Assembly: GCF_002157625.1 (NCBI RefSeq)
Contig: NZ_BDMM01000002.1
Coordinates: 496,001-560,000, forward strand
Reading direction: 5' to 3'
Length of the DNA stretch: 64,000 bases
Source: Brevundimonas sp. SH203
GTDB lineage: Bacteria; Pseudomonadota; Alphaproteobacteria; Caulobacterales; Caulobacteraceae
Shown: positions 10,007 to 20,968 of the stretch, piece after piece
Position numbering within the stretch: the first letter of the stretch is position 1
Layout: every line of letters begins with the position of its first letter
Translations under genes and position numbers: made by a program
Notes under the pieces: generated by a model
The model's input: only the letters and a program-made list of their open reading frames with translations
The model's database searches: none
What the model was told of the DNA's origin: nothing

Positions 10007-11839
10007 ATGCACGCCTATCGCTCTCACACCTGCGGCGCGCTTCGCGCCTCCGACGCCGGTTCCGCCGTCCGCCTGTCCGGCTGGGTGCATAGGAAGCGCG
10101 ATCACGGCGGCCTGTTGTTCATCGACCTGCGCGACCACTACGGCCTGACGCAACTGGTGCTGCACCCCGAGACGCCGGGCTTCGCCGCCGTGGAGCGCCT
10201 GCGCGCCGAGAGCGTCATCAAGGTCGACGGCGAGGTCGTGGCCCGCGACGCCTCGGTGGTGAACCCGAACCTGCCGACCGGCGAGATCGAGGTCCGCGTC
10301 CAGGGCGTCGAGGTGCTGTCGGAAGCCGCCGAACTGCCGATGCCGGTCTTCGGCGATCAGGAATATCCCGAGGACATCCGCCTGGCCAACCGTTTCCTGG
10401 ACCTGCGCCGCGAGCGTCTGCACAAGAACATCGTCCTGCGTTCGCGCGTGATCTCCTCGATCCGCCGCCGCATGGTCGATCAGGGCTTCCTGGAATATCA
10501 GACCCCGATCCTGACGGCCTCGTCGCCGGAAGGCGCGCGCGACTTCCTGGTGCCGTCGCGCCTGCATCCGGGCAAGTTCTATGCGCTGCCCCAGGCGCCG
10601 CAGCAGTTCAAACAGCTGCTGATGGTCTCGGGCTTCGACCGCTATTTCCAGATCGCGCCCTGCTTCCGCGACGAAGACCTGCGCGCCGACCGTTCGCTGG
10701 AGTTCTACCAGCTGGACGTCGAGATGAGCTTCGTGACCCAGGAAGACGTCTTCGCCGCCATCGAACCCCTGATGCACGGCGTGTTCGAGGAGTTCGGCGA
10801 GGGCAAGCCCGTCTCGGCCATCGACGGAACCCACGTCTTCACCAACGACTTCGGCGAGACGTTCGAACATAAGGGCTTCGAGCGCCTGACCTACGCCCAG
10901 TCGATGGCCTGGTACGGTTCGGACAAGCCGGACCTGCGTAACCCGATCAAGATGCAGGTGGTGTCCGACCATTTCCGCGACGGCGGTTTCGGCCTGTTCG
11001 CCAAGATTCTGGGCGCGGACGACAAGAACGCCGTCTGGGCCATCCCGGCCCCCACGGGCGGTTCGCGCGCCTTCTGCGACCGCATGAACAGCTGGGCGCA
11101 GGGCGAGGGCCAGCCGGGTCTGGGCTATATCTTCTGGTCCGAGGATCAGGGCGCCTGGGGCGGTCCCATCGCCAAGAATCTGGGGCAGGAGCCGACCGAG
11201 GCCCTGATGTCCTCGCTGGGCCTGGGGCAGGGCGACGCCGCCTTCTTCGTCGCCGGTCTGCCCGCCACCTTCGCCAAGTTCGCCGGCCTGGCCCGCACCC
11301 GCGTCGGGACCGAGCTGAAGCTGGTCGACGAAAACCAGTTCAAATTCTGCTGGATCGTCGACTTCCCCATGTTCGAATGGTCGGAGGAGGAGAAGAAGGT
11401 CGACTTCTCGCACAACCCCTTCTCGATGCCGCAGGGCGGTCTGGAGGCCCTGGAGGGCCAGGACCCGCTGACCATCCGCGCCTATCAGTACGACATCGTC
11501 TGCAATGGCTATGAGCTGTGCTCGGGCGCCATTCGGAACCACAAGGCCGAGATCATGCTGAAGGCCTTCCAGATCGCCGGCTACGACGCCTCGGTGGTCG
11601 AGGAGCAGTTCGGCGGGATGCTGAACGCCTTCCGCTTCGGCGCCCCGCCGCACGGCGGCCTGGCCCCCGGCATCGACCGGATCGTCATGCTGCTGGCGGG
11701 CGAGACGGCCATCCGCGAGGTCATCGCCTTCCCGCTGAACCAGCAGGGCGAGGACCTTCTGATGAACGCCCCGACCGAAGCCGAGGAGCGCCAGCTGAAG
11801 GACGTCCACATCCGCACCGCGCCGCCGATCAAGGTCTGA
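10007..11839 (+). CDS. aspS: aspartyl-tRNA synthetase
   Basis: AspRS charges tRNA-Asp. The 610-residue bacterial-type enzyme has the N-terminal OB fold ([15 protein letters not shown] near residue 20), class II motif 2 ([11 protein letters not shown]), the inserted GAD domain in the middle and motif 3 ([13 protein letters not shown]) at the C-terminus. The start MHAYRSHTC is preferred because the 32 upstream in-frame residues do not resemble AspRS. Because gatCAB is also encoded here, this enzyme may be non-discriminating and also charge tRNA-Asn; the residues that decide that cannot be judged safely by eye. A strong hairpin terminator follows. Confidence 0.96.
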   Translation: MHAYRSHTCGALRASDAGSAVRLSGWVHRKRDHGGLLFIDLRDHYGLTQLVLHPETPGFAAVERLRAESVIKVDGEVVARDASVVNPNLPTGEIEVRVQGVEVLSEAAELPMPVFGDQEYPEDIRLANRFLDLRRERLHKNIVLRSRVISSIRRRMVDQGFLEYQTPILTASSPEGARDFLVPSRLHPGKFYALPQAPQQFKQLLMVSGFDRYFQIAPCFRDEDLRADRSLEFYQLDVEMSFVTQEDVFAAIEPLMHGVFEEFGEGKPVSAIDGTHVFTNDFGETFEHKGFERLTYAQSMAWYGSDKPDLRNPIKMQVVSDHFRDGGFGLFAKILGADDKNAVWAIPAPTGGSRAFCDRMNSWAQGEGQPGLGYIFWSEDQGAWGGPIAKNLGQEPTEALMSSLGLGQGDAAFFVAGLPATFAKFAGLARTRVGTELKLVDENQFKFCWIVDFPMFEWSEEEKKVDFSHNPFSMPQGGLEALEGQDPLTIRAYQYDIVCNGYELCSGAIRNHKAEIMLKAFQIAGYDASVVEEQFGGMLNAFRFGAPPHGGLAPGIDRIVMLLAGETAIREVIAFPLNQQGEDLLMNAPTEAEERQLKDVHIRTAPPIKV

Positions 11840-11865
11840 TCGGCGCGGTCATCGCCAATATGAAG

Positions 11866-11895
11866 AAGGGGACGCCGCCGGGCGTCCCCTTTTTG
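11866..11895. terminator. bidirectional rho-independent terminator after aspS
   Basis: A 9-bp perfect stem (GGGGACGCC and GGCGTCCCC) with a 4-base loop is followed by a run of T on the plus strand and preceded by AAGAA. It can end aspS, and less strongly the convergent pentapeptide gene. Confidence 0.9.
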
Positions 11896-11899
11896 CTGT

Positions 11900-12799
11900 T
11901 CAGTTCTCGCCGGGCGAGACGAGGTTCCTGATCCGGGGCGGCGTGGGCGGCGTCGGCGTTCGGATCACGCGGATCGAACTGCTGCGGCAGGCCTGGGCTG
12001 TCAGGCCGCCGGGCAGCCGGGTCGAGCCGTCGCCGCAGGCCGTTCGGATCTGCTCCTGCGTCAGGCCGCGCGCGCCCGACAGGTCGGCCCCGCGAATGTC
12101 GGTGCGGTGCATCGAGGCTTCGGAGAAGTCGGCCCTGTTGAAGCGGGCGCCGGTCAGGCGCGCCCCGTCCAGGGTGGCGGAGTTGAAGCGGGCGTTGCTG
12201 AAATCGCCGGACGACAGGTTGGAGGCCTGAACCTCGGCGCCGGTAAAGTCCGCGCCCACCGCCACCACATTGGCAAGGGTCGCGCCGAACAGCTCCGAGC
12301 CGACGAATTTGGTCCCCGACAGGGTGGCGCCGTTGAAGTTGACGCCGTGCATTTCCGCGCCCGACAGGTCCGCGCGGCCCAGATTGGCGCGCACGAAGCC
12401 CGCGCCCTGCGCCTCGGCCCCCGTCAGGACGGCGTTGGTGAAGTTGGTCGAACCGAAGTTGGCGCCCACGATCTGGACGCCCGTCAGATTGGCGCGGCTG
12501 AAGTCGCTGCCCGAGAAGTTGGAGCCCATCATCTCGGCCCCGCGCAGATTGGCGCCGACCAGGGTGGCGTTCATGAAGCTGGCGCCGGTGAAGGTGGCGC
12601 CGGTCAGGTTCCGGCCCGACAGCTCGCAGCGGTTGCACGATCCGCCCAGGGATACGGTGCGGGCCACGTCGCGGTCCTGCATCGACATCTCGACGCCGGC
12701 GCTGGCGGGGGCCGCGGTCAGCAGCGCGCCGGCCCCCAGGCCGAGGGCCAGAAGGATCAGGGGGCGTCGGGACCGGATATGTTCTGCGATCTGTTTCAC
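11900..12799 (-). CDS. secreted pentapeptide-repeat protein
   Basis: A 299-residue exported protein made of A(D/N)LXX pentapeptide repeats, which fold as a right-handed quadrilateral beta-helix. A signal peptide or anchor occupies residues 12-35 and ends PASA-GV. A CNRC motif near residue 55 sits just before the first repeat. About thirty repeats follow, then a tail with GLTQEQIRTACGDGSTRLPG that recurs in the neighbouring pentapeptide protein, and a basic Pro-rich end. The function of such secreted members is unknown. The related gene follows 81 bases upstream on the same strand, which suggests duplication. Confidence 0.85.
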   Translation of the reverse strand: MKQIAEHIRSRRPLILLALGLGAGALLTAAPASAGVEMSMQDRDVARTVSLGGSCNRCELSGRNLTGATFTGASFMNATLVGANLRGAEMMGSNFSGSDFSRANLTGVQIVGANFGSTNFTNAVLTGAEAQGAGFVRANLGRADLSGAEMHGVNFNGATLSGTKFVGSELFGATLANVVAVGADFTGAEVQASNLSSGDFSNARFNSATLDGARLTGARFNRADFSEASMHRTDIRGADLSGARGLTQEQIRTACGDGSTRLPGGLTAQACRSSSIRVIRTPTPPTPPRIRNLVSPGEN

Positions 12800-12880
12800 G
12801 AGACTTGAATGCCCCGAAACCCCCGCGCCACCTACTTAAATCGAGGTAACTTCGTTAAATCGCGGCAAGGTCGGCGGCTG

Positions 12881-13375
12881 TCAGCAGGCGGGAATGCGAA
12901 GACCGCGCGGCAGGACGGTGGAGGCGTCGCCGCAGGCCCGGTTCAGCTGGCCCTGCGTCAGGCCGGTGGCCCGCGCCAGCTGGGCGCCCGACAGGTTCAG
13001 GCCCGACAGGGTTGCGCCCGAGAAGTTGGCCCCTTCCAGATAGGCGCCCACGAAACTGGCGTTGGTCAGGTTGGCGCGCGAGAAGTTGGAGCCGGAGAAG
13101 ACCCCGCCATATCCCTCCACGTCGCGCATGTCGGCGCCCGAGAACCGGGTGCGGTTCATCACGCTCAGGCTCATGTCCGACTGGCGCAGGCGCGACCCGG
13201 CCAGGTTTAGCCCGCGCGCCTCAAGACCCGAGAAATCGCCCTGGAACAGGTTGCAGCCGGGGCAGGACGCGCCGCGCTTCACGCTGGCGATCTGGCCGGC
13301 GTTCTGGGCCAGGGCGGGCGCGGCGACGGCCAGCAGGGCCGTGGCGATCAGGCCGAGTGAGAGTGTGCGTTTCAT
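12881..13375 (-). CDS. secreted pentapeptide-repeat protein, shorter paralogue
   Basis: A 164-residue exported pentapeptide-repeat protein. The signal peptide MKRTLSLGLIATALLAVAAP ends at ALAQ-NAG. The mature protein opens with a CPGC motif (residues 38-41), has about eighteen repeats, and ends with GLTQGQLNRACGDASTVLP and a terminal Cys. The same CxxC and tail architecture occurs in the gene beside it, so the two are probably paralogues. The CxxC could bind metal or form a disulfide; nothing in the sequence decides this. Confidence 0.83.
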   Translation of the reverse strand: MKRTLSLGLIATALLAVAAPALAQNAGQIASVKRGASCPGCNLFQGDFSGLEARGLNLAGSRLRQSDMSLSVMNRTRFSGADMRDVEGYGGVFSGSNFSRANLTNASFVGAYLEGANFSGATLSGLNLSGAQLARATGLTQGQLNRACGDASTVLPRGLRIPAC

Positions 13376-13432
13376 GGACCGGGCTCCGACGTTTGATCGT
13401 CCTGAAGCAAACCCTAGGCCATAACCCTTAAC

Positions 13433-16078
13433 CTAGCCCTGATCGCCGCCCTTCGATGCGGGGGCGGGGACGGGCGCCGCCCCGCAGGTGTCGCAGGTCC
13501 AGCCGCCGCCGCGCTGTTGCAGGGTGAAGTCGCCGCAGGCGGGGCAGGCGACCGCCTCGCCCCCCGTCGCCGCGCGGGCCTCCGGCTCGGCCTTCTTGCC
13601 GAACGGCAGGACCACCAGATTGTCGGGCGCCGAGCCCCGCGCGAACCCCTTGGAGATGAAGCGGGCGGCGGGCACGGCCTCGCCCTGCGGCGCGGCGCCC
13701 TCCAGCCCGTCGCCGTCCAGCGTCTCGGCCTCGCCATTGGCCAGTTCGTGCCGGTCCAGATAGGAGACGCCCAGCTCCCGGAAGATATAGTCCAGGATCG
13801 AGGTGGCCGAACGGATGGAGTCGTTGCCGGTCACGCGGCCCGCCGGCTCGAACCGGGTGAAGACGAAGGCGTCCACGAACTCGTCCAGCGGCACACCGTA
13901 TTGCAGGCCGATGGAGATGGCGATGGCGAAATTGTTCATCAGGCTGCGGAAGGCGGCGCCTTCCTTGTGCATGTCGATGAAGATCTCGCCCAGTTCGCCG
14001 TCTTCGTATTCGCCGGTGTGGATATAGACCTTGTGGCCGCCCACCGCCGCCTTCTGGATATAGCCCTTGCGGCGGTCTGGCAGTTTGCGGCGGGCGCGTT
14101 CGCGCTCGACCACCCGCTCCACCACCCGTTCGGTCGGACGCGGCGCCTCGCGCGCGGCCGCGGGTTCCGGCCGCGCGGCCGTCTCGACGGCGGGCAGGGT
14201 CAGCAGGGGCCGGGCGGGCGGCTCGGCGCGTTGCAGGCGGACGGCGCGGCGGCCGTCAAGCGCCGCCTGACCCATCAGCCGCGCGGCCTGAGCCGCCGTG
14301 GTGCGCCAATGGGTGATCTCGGGGGCGATGTCGGCCAGGTCGCTGAACGGCGCGACGGCGCGGCGCAGATCGGCGGCGGCCCCCTCCGGGTCGGCCAGCA
14401 GGAGGGCGACGGCGGGGGGCGCGTCAGGCCAGGTCGCCAGTTCGCCGTGACCGAAGACCCAGCGCGCGGCGGCGGCCTCGGCCTCGTCCGACACGCCCAG
14501 CAGGGTCAGCAACAGGCCGTCGCCGTCCTCGATCCCCAGCACGTCGCGGATGAAGCCGGGGTCCAGCACGGGGGCGGAGAAGACCGCGTCGAAATCCTCG
14601 GCCCAGGCCAGGGCCTGTTCGATGGCCGCCAGTTCGATGTCGGTGAAGCCCAGGGCGCGCAACGCCGCATGATCCAGCCCCGGCGCCTCCGCCAGGGTGC
14701 GACGGCCGAAGACATGGCGTTCGGCCGCCTCGACGTCGCCGCCCGCCGCGCCCAGCGCCGCCGCCAGCGCGGGATGCAGCCGCCGCCCGATCTCCCCGTC
14801 CGCCGTCTGGAACACGTCGACGGCGGCGATCCGCCCCCGGCCCAGCCGCAGCCGCGCCTCCGCATCGTCCACGAACAGGCCGATGGCCGAATGCCGACGC
14901 GGCCGGGGCTTGGCGGTCAAGACCTTGAGAGCGGCGACCGCGACCGGGTCGGCGCTGTCCTTCAGCGCCGCGCGCCGTGCGGCCTGGGTGTCCTGCGCCG
15001 CGGCCCGAACGTCGTCCCAGTCGGGCGCCGCGCCTCGGACAGCCGCCAGATCGGCCGAGGTCTCGCCCGCCGTCGCCGCGACCAGCGCCGCCAGGGCTTG
15101 CGCCCGCGCCGTTCCCGCCTCGCCCAGCGGCGCTGCGGCCTCCAGCAGACCCTCAAGCCCCAGCGCCAGCACGCCGGGCGTCGGGCGTGTCAGGTCCAGC
15201 GCCGTGGTCAGCAGCCGCGTCAGGGCGGCCAGATCGTCCGCCGTCTCGCCGTCCAGCGCGCTCACGGCGGCCAGGTCGATGACCATGCGCGCGGTCGCCG
15301 GGGCCGTCGCCGCCTCCGCATCGCGCGGGTCGAAGGTCAGGATCAGCCCGCCGTCCAGCGCCGCCCTGGCCGCCAGCAGGGCCTCGGGCGCGCCCGCCGC
15401 GATCTGCGTTCGGTTCGCCAGGGCGACCAGAGGCGCGCTTTCGACGGCGGGGGCCAGGTCGGGCAGGGGACGTTCGCCGTCCACCGCCCTCAGAATATCG
15501 GCGTCCGAGGCGCCGCAGCGTCTGGCCAGCGCCGCCGCCCGCCCCAGCGCCGGATTGCGCGAAGGATCGCCGCAGTCGCCGCGCGGCCCCTCGCAGCGAT
15601 CCATCGCATCGGCGACCCCGGCCAGGGCCTCGGCCAGGGCCTGGGCCGACTGGGCTCCCAGGCGCGCGGCGGAACGGCGTCCGCCGTGATCGGCCAGGAT
15701 GGCGGCCGCGCCCGGATCGTTCAGATCGACCACCCCCGCCGCCGCCGCGCCCGACCGCGCGGGCGCCGCCAAACCCAGGATGACGACGGCCGACAGTTCT
15801 TCGGCGAACCGTGCGGCCTCGGCCGGGTCGAACACGCCCTCGGACACGCCGGTTTGCGCCAGCCCGGCGGCCCAGGCGTCCACGCCCCCGTCCAGTCCGT
15901 CGCCCGACGCCGCGTCCGACAGCCCCTCAGCCGCGATCCAGTCCAGCCAGGCCTCGATCTGGGCGTCCGACCAGCCGACGGGCGCCAGCACCGGCCGCAC
16001 GCCGGCGGGCCGTTCCACGACACGATGCTCCATCGCGACTCGTTCGGCGCGAGGGGCGAAGCCGGATTGAAGGCGCAT
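13433..16078 (-). CDS. TSCPD-domain protein resembling the C-terminal part of class II ribonucleotide reductase
   Basis: An 881-residue protein of unknown role. Residues about 660-800 (from [19 protein letters not shown] through [19 protein letters not shown] to [20 protein letters not shown]) closely match the TSCPD region at the end of NrdJ, the B12-dependent ribonucleotide reductase. A zinc ribbon CPAC...CDTC follows near 835-865, as in NrdJ. A middle section around 460-530 ([30 protein letters not shown]) resembles the helical NrdJ part just before that domain. The first 450 residues are Ala-rich and low in complexity, and no catalytic ten-stranded barrel is present. It may be a degenerate NrdJ paralogue turned regulator. 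It reads toward the pentapeptide genes. Confidence 0.8.
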   Translation of the reverse strand: MRLQSGFAPRAERVAMEHRVVERPAGVRPVLAPVGWSDAQIEAWLDWIAAEGLSDAASGDGLDGGVDAWAAGLAQTGVSEGVFDPAEAARFAEELSAVVILGLAAPARSGAAAAGVVDLNDPGAAAILADHGGRRSAARLGAQSAQALAEALAGVADAMDRCEGPRGDCGDPSRNPALGRAAALARRCGASDADILRAVDGERPLPDLAPAVESAPLVALANRTQIAAGAPEALLAARAALDGGLILTFDPRDAEAATAPATARMVIDLAAVSALDGETADDLAALTRLLTTALDLTRPTPGVLALGLEGLLEAAAPLGEAGTARAQALAALVAATAGETSADLAAVRGAAPDWDDVRAAAQDTQAARRAALKDSADPVAVAALKVLTAKPRPRRHSAIGLFVDDAEARLRLGRGRIAAVDVFQTADGEIGRRLHPALAAALGAAGGDVEAAERHVFGRRTLAEAPGLDHAALRALGFTDIELAAIEQALAWAEDFDAVFSAPVLDPGFIRDVLGIEDGDGLLLTLLGVSDEAEAAAARWVFGHGELATWPDAPPAVALLLADPEGAAADLRRAVAPFSDLADIAPEITHWRTTAAQAARLMGQAALDGRRAVRLQRAEPPARPLLTLPAVETAARPEPAAAREAPRPTERVVERVVERERARRKLPDRRKGYIQKAAVGGHKVYIHTGEYEDGELGEIFIDMHKEGAAFRSLMNNFAIAISIGLQYGVPLDEFVDAFVFTRFEPAGRVTGNDSIRSATSILDYIFRELGVSYLDRHELANGEAETLDGDGLEGAAPQGEAVPAARFISKGFARGSAPDNLVVLPFGKKAEPEARAATGGEAVACPACGDFTLQQRGGGWTCDTCGAAPVPAPASKGGDQG

Positions 16079-16295
16079 GGCGGTCCCTCCGATGGGTTGG
16101 CTTCAGCCTAGGTCGAACGCCGCCCTTCGCCAATACATCTGGTGTCGCAGCGGCGGTTTGCCCACAAGATATCGATTCGCCCTTCCGCCGCTTCGTCGCC
16201 GCCTGGACGCTGGACGAAGCGGGTCCGTGTTTCTATGATCCGCGCCAACCGTCGGACCTTCAGTCCGGCGACCCTTTACGGTTGGATTTCACGAC

Positions 16296-16688
16296 GTGTT
16301 GAGCAAGATTTTCGGCTGGTGGGAGGGCGCCACGATCGGCACCCGTTTCACCATCGCCAAACGTGGTCGCTTTGTCGGTCAGGACGAGAACGGCAATCGC
16401 TATTACGAGAGCCGCGACAACGTCAGCTATGACGGCCGCAAGCGTCGCTGGGTGATCTACGACGGATACGCCGAGGCGTCCAAGGTCACGCCCGACTGGC
16501 ACGGCTGGCTGCACTACACCTTCGAACAGCCGCCGACCGAGCAGCCGCTACCGCGTCGCGCCTGGGAGAAGGACCATCTGCCCAATCTGACCGGCACGCC
16601 TCTGGCCTGGCGTCCGCCCGGCTCGCTGGCCGCCGACGCCAAACGTCCGGCCGCGACCGGCGACTATCAGGCCTGGACGCCCGAGTGA
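16296..16688 (+). CDS. NDUFA12 family NADH:ubiquinone oxidoreductase accessory subunit
   Basis: A 130-residue homologue of the mitochondrial complex I subunit NDUFA12 (B17.2), an accessory subunit on the peripheral arm found in alphaproteobacteria. The family pattern is clear: IGTRFTIAKRGRFVGQDENG, YYESRD, RRWVIYDGYAEASKV and WHGWLHYT. The start is GTG at 16296 (TTG three bases later is possible). The stop overlaps the start of the next gene by four bases. This gene, DUF2155 and aat/acc are commonly neighbours in the class. The main nuo operon is not in this window. Confidence 0.93.
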   Translation: MLSKIFGWWEGATIGTRFTIAKRGRFVGQDENGNRYYESRDNVSYDGRKRRWVIYDGYAEASKVTPDWHGWLHYTFEQPPTEQPLPRRAWEKDHLPNLTGTPLAWRPPGSLAADAKRPAATGDYQAWTPE

Positions 16689-17344
16689 AAATCCGCCGGA
16701 CCCTGATGGGCGCCGGCGCCCTGATCGGCGTGCTGAGCGCGGGGGCCGTGACGGCCAGCGTGCTTCAGGATTCGCCGCGCGACGCGCGCCCGGTCCAGGA
16801 CCCCATCGGCGACATCCTGCGCAAGACCCCGGCCCAGCCGGCCAACGCCGTGCCCACCGAAACCCCGCCCGCCGGCGCGCCCGCGCCGCGCGCGCCCGTC
16901 GCGGTGACGCCGCCCCCGGCCGTCATCGTCGCCGAGGACGCCGCCGTCGAGGAAAAGGCCGAGGACGAGGTCAAGGCTGAACGTCCCGTCGCCGAAAAGG
17001 CCATCGACCAGCCCGCCACGCCCGGCCGTCGCCAGCGGCGCAAGTTCGCGGTCATTCAGGCCATCGACAAGGTCACGGCCGAGACGATGAAGTTCGAGGT
17101 CGAGGTCGGCGGCCGCCCCGTGCGCTTCAACCGCAATCTGGTCTTCGCCGCCCGCGCCTGCGAGGTCACGACGCCCGACGAACTGACCGAGGACGCCATC
17201 GCCTATATGGACGTTTCGCTGCAGCCGCGCGGCCAGACCGCGTCGCGCCAGATCTTCCGGGGCTGGATGTTCGCCTCGTCCCCGGCGGTCAGCGGCGTTC
17301 AGAATCCCTATTACGACGCCTGGGTGGTCGGCTGTAAGAACTGA
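16685..17344 (+). CDS. DUF2155 exported protein
   Basis: A 219-residue exported protein with a C-terminal DUF2155 domain; its function is unknown. It starts with GTG overlapping the NDUFA12 stop (GTGA), so it is translationally coupled. The N-terminus has a basic start and a hydrophobic segment (LMGAGALIGVLSAGAVTASV), then about 85 residues rich in Pro, Ala and Glu. The domain begins RRKFAVIQAIDKVTAETMKF near residue 118 and contains NRNLVFAARACEV and GWMFASSPAV, with two conserved Cys (ARACEV and the final VVGCKN) likely to form a disulfide. NDUFA12-DUF2155 linkage is conserved in alphaproteobacteria but unexplained. Confidence 0.88.
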   Translation: MKIRRTLMGAGALIGVLSAGAVTASVLQDSPRDARPVQDPIGDILRKTPAQPANAVPTETPPAGAPAPRAPVAVTPPPAVIVAEDAAVEEKAEDEVKAERPVAEKAIDQPATPGRRQRRKFAVIQAIDKVTAETMKFEVEVGGRPVRFNRNLVFAARACEVTTPDELTEDAIAYMDVSLQPRGQTASRQIFRGWMFASSPAVSGVQNPYYDAWVVGCKN

Positions 17345-17363
17345 CCGACGCGAGGAGGCCGGC

Positions 17364-17711
17364 ATGGATCGCAACAGACCGTTGAAGAAGGACGAGACGG
17401 TGGAAGTCCGTCTGTCCCACGCCGCCAAGACCGCCTTCATGGCTCGGTGTCAGGCCGAGGGCCGCACGGCCAGCGAGGCCATCCGCCGCTTCATCGACGC
17501 CGAACTGAACCAGACGACCGCCGCGCGCCGCTCCGTCCCCGCCGGCTGGCGCCAACTGGCCGCCGCCGCCTTGGCCGGCCTGGCCCTGGGCGCCGTGGCC
17601 GTTCCGGCCCTGGCCCAATCCCATGCGGCCCCGCCCAGCCGCGCCGCCTTCGACCGCCTGGACCGCAATCACGACGGCGTGGTCAGCTTCGACGAATATC
17701 GGGCAGGCTAG
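17364..17711 (+). CDS. ribbon-helix-helix / transmembrane / EF-hand protein
   Basis: A 115-residue protein with three visible parts. Residues 8-48 (ETVEVRLSHAAKTAFMARCQ then TASEAIRRFIDAEL) have the strand-helix-helix pattern of ribbon-helix-helix DNA-binding proteins. Residues 60-85 (WRQLAAAALAGLALGAVAVP) form one hydrophobic segment. Residues 98-109 (DRNHDGVVSFDE) are a canonical EF-hand loop with all calcium ligands in place. Read simply, it would be a membrane-anchored protein with a cytoplasmic RHH head and a periplasmic calcium sensor. It lies 19 bases after the DUF2155 gene and is probably cotranscribed. The RHH assignment is pattern-based and less certain than the EF-hand. Confidence 0.72.
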   Translation: MDRNRPLKKDETVEVRLSHAAKTAFMARCQAEGRTASEAIRRFIDAELNQTTAARRSVPAGWRQLAAAALAGLALGAVAVPALAQSHAAPPSRAAFDRLDRNHDGVVSFDEYRAG

Positions 17712-17780
17712 GCCCAGCCTCCAACCCGCCGTCATTCCGGGGCCGCGCCCCGCGCGGAACCGGGACCCGGAGGACCGCTT

Positions 17781-18545
17781 CTATCGCACCCGCACCAGAA
17801 ACCGATCCCATTGCAGGTTCAGCCAGGTCCAGGGCTTGAACAGGCCCGCGCCGGGCTTCCACGACGCCAGCACCATCTCGGCCCGCCCCACGATGTTCTC
17901 GGCCGGCAGCAGGCCCACCCCGATCTCGCGCGGCCAGCGGCTGTCCAGCGAGTTGTCGCGGTTGTCGCCCATCATCAGATACTGTCCCGCCGGCACGCGG
18001 CGCGGCGGCGTGTCGTCGCCCGGCAGGTTCGGCCCGCCGTCATAGGTGACATAGCTGCGGCCGTCGGCCAGGGTCTCGCGCACCCGCTGCACGGTGCGGC
18101 CCGGCGCATCGTGATCGGCGACGACGTCCAGCCGCGTCTGGCGGACGGCCGCGCCGTTGACGAAGACCGCCCCGCCGCGCACCTGAACCGTGTCGCCGGG
18201 CAGGCCCACGACCCGTTTGATCCACACCTGTTTCGGATCGCTGGGGCGGCGGAACACCACCACGTCCCCGCGTCGCGGCTGGCCCCCCATCAGCCGCCCC
18301 GGCCGGATCGGCGGGCTGAGCGGCAGGGACGCCGTACTCCAGCCATAAGCGAACTTGGACACGACGATATAGTCGCCGACCACCAGCCCCGGCTCCATCG
18401 ACGACGAGGGGATGGTGAAGGGCTGGAACAGGACGATGCGGATCGCGAGCGCCAGGATCACGGCGAAGACCAGCGTCAGGGCGATCTCTCGCAACTCGCG
18501 AAGAACGGAAGGGTGGGACGGGGCTCTGGGCGGGGTCTGGGTCAT
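17781..18545 (-). CDS. lepB: signal peptidase I
   Basis: Membrane-bound type I signal peptidase, which cuts signal peptides off exported proteins. The protein has 254 residues. An N-terminal transmembrane segment (ALTLVFAVILALAIRIVLFQ, residues 20-40) precedes the catalytic serine in IPSSSMEPGL near residue 47. The catalytic lysine lies in VWIKRVVGLPGD near residue 112, and the box E-type GDNRDNSLDSR follows near 193. The start at MTQTPPRAP avoids 12 upstream in-frame residues. Caulobacterales often carry lepB next to rnc; this copy is elsewhere, so it may be a second paralogue. Confidence 0.92.
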   Translation of the reverse strand: MTQTPPRAPSHPSVLRELREIALTLVFAVILALAIRIVLFQPFTIPSSSMEPGLVVGDYIVVSKFAYGWSTASLPLSPPIRPGRLMGGQPRRGDVVVFRRPSDPKQVWIKRVVGLPGDTVQVRGGAVFVNGAAVRQTRLDVVADHDAPGRTVQRVRETLADGRSYVTYDGGPNLPGDDTPPRRVPAGQYLMMGDNRDNSLDSRWPREIGVGLLPAENIVGRAEMVLASWKPGAGLFKPWTWLNLQWDRFLVRVR

Positions 18546-18628
18546 GCCGCCATTGACCGTCAGGCCGAGCGAAGACGCCAATCCGAACGTGTCGGGACAG
18601 GCCCCAAATCGTGTCCGGACAAACTTGA

Positions 18629-18757
18629 CGTCATTCCGGGGCGTCCGAAGGACGAACCCGGAACCCAGGAGAAGCGCATCAGTCGTCGAGTAGGGCCGGC
18701 ATCGGACATGTAGCCCTGGGTTCCGGGTTCTTCGCTCCGCTCAGCCCCGGAATGACG
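18629..18757. repeat. extragenic inverted repeat between lepB and aat
   Basis: The ends are CGTCATTCCGGGG (18629-18641) and its exact complement (18745-18757), with a second inner pair around GAACCCGGAACCCAGG and CCTGGGTTCCGGGTTC. Only the left type of arm is seen again near 17731-17775, as a solitary copy (GTCATTCCGGGGCCGCG). The element resembles others in this window that begin CGTCAT(T/C)C. It is noncoding as far as I can see. Confidence 0.8.
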
Positions 18758-18793
18758 AACTGAGAGACCTATGTTCTCGACTGTCGATTGGAC

Positions 18794-19474
18794 CTAGGCG
18801 CTGGCTAAAGCGACCGCCTCGGCGCCGGTCAGGGGCGCGGTCAGGGCCGTCTGGTCGGGCGCGACCTTCAGGGCGGGCGCCAGGCGCTGCAGATAGGCCG
18901 CCTGGGGCGTCTCGACCGCCCCGAACTGGCTGAGATGTTCGGTCAGGAACTGGGCGTCAAGCAGCGTCCAGCCGCCCTTCCTCAACCGCGCGACCAGATG
19001 CACCAGCGCCACCTTGGAGGCGTCGCGTTCGCGGCTGAACATGCTCTCGCCGAAGAAGGCGCCGCCCAGCGACACCCCGTACAGCCCGCCGACCAGCCGC
19101 TCGTCCCGCCAGCATTCGATGGAGTGGACGAACCCCTGCGCGGACAGGGCCGCATACAGCCGCCGGATCGGCGCATTGATCCAGGTGTCCTCGCGATCCG
19201 GCCCCTGCGCCGCCGCACAGCCGTCCAGCACCGCCTCGAAGGCGGTGTCGACGCGGATGTCGAACGGCTCGCCCCGCACGGTGCGGCGCAGGCGGCCGGG
19301 AATGTGGAAGGCGTCCAGCGGTATGACGCCCCGCTGGTCCGGTTCGATGATGAAGACGCGCGGATCGTCGCGCGCCTCGGCCATCGGAAACACGCCCCGG
19401 GCGTAACAGGCCAGCAGATCCTCGGGGCCGAAACCGCCGAAAGGACCGCTGGCGCTGAAATCGGGGTCGGTCAT
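18794..19474 (-). CDS. aat: leucyl/phenylalanyl-tRNA--protein transferase
   Basis: Aat adds Leu or Phe to proteins with basic N-termini, creating N-degrons for ClpAP. The 226-residue protein has the family pattern: [15 protein letters not shown] near residue 17, the [10 protein letters not shown] and [10 protein letters not shown] segments, [20 protein letters not shown] near 135 and [16 protein letters not shown] near 180. I use the ATG at MTDPDFSAS; 26 residues upstream are in frame but lie within the neighbouring repeat. It follows the acc operon on the same strand across an inverted repeat. Confidence 0.95.
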   Translation of the reverse strand: MTDPDFSASGPFGGFGPEDLLACYARGVFPMAEARDDPRVFIIEPDQRGVIPLDAFHIPGRLRRTVRGEPFDIRVDTAFEAVLDGCAAAQGPDREDTWINAPIRRLYAALSAQGFVHSIECWRDERLVGGLYGVSLGGAFFGESMFSRERDASKVALVHLVARLRKGGWTLLDAQFLTEHLSQFGAVETPQAAYLQRLAPALKVAPDQTALTAPLTGAEAVALASA

Positions 19475-19491
19475 CGCCAAAACCTCAAGTC

Positions 19492-19597
19492 CGTCATCCT
19501 CGCCCTTTTGGCGAGGACCCATATGCCCGGTGTCGAGCGTGATGCGCTCCACTGACGACGGTGTTCACGGATTCTCGGCACAAGGCCGAGAATGACG
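19492..19597. repeat. extragenic inverted repeat between aat and accC
   Basis: The outer arms CGTCATCCTCG... (from 19492) and ...CGAGAATGACG (to 19597) pair imperfectly. Each arm carries its own hairpin: CCTCGCCCTTTTGGCGAGG on the left and TTCTCGGCACAAGGCCGAGAA on the right. The 5' end of the element overlaps the alternative longer aat start, which is one reason to reject that start. Confidence 0.7.
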
Positions 19598-19606
19598 AAA
19601 AGAGGG

Positions 19607-20959
<1,353 letters not shown>

Positions 20960-20968
20960 CAGGGCGCC

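Noticed and set aside
12836..12862. Direct repeat TTAAATCG twice, 19 bases apart, taken as CtrA or regulator sites
   Set aside because: The spacing does not fit CtrA (TTAA-N7-TTAA) and two short AT-rich words are weak evidence.
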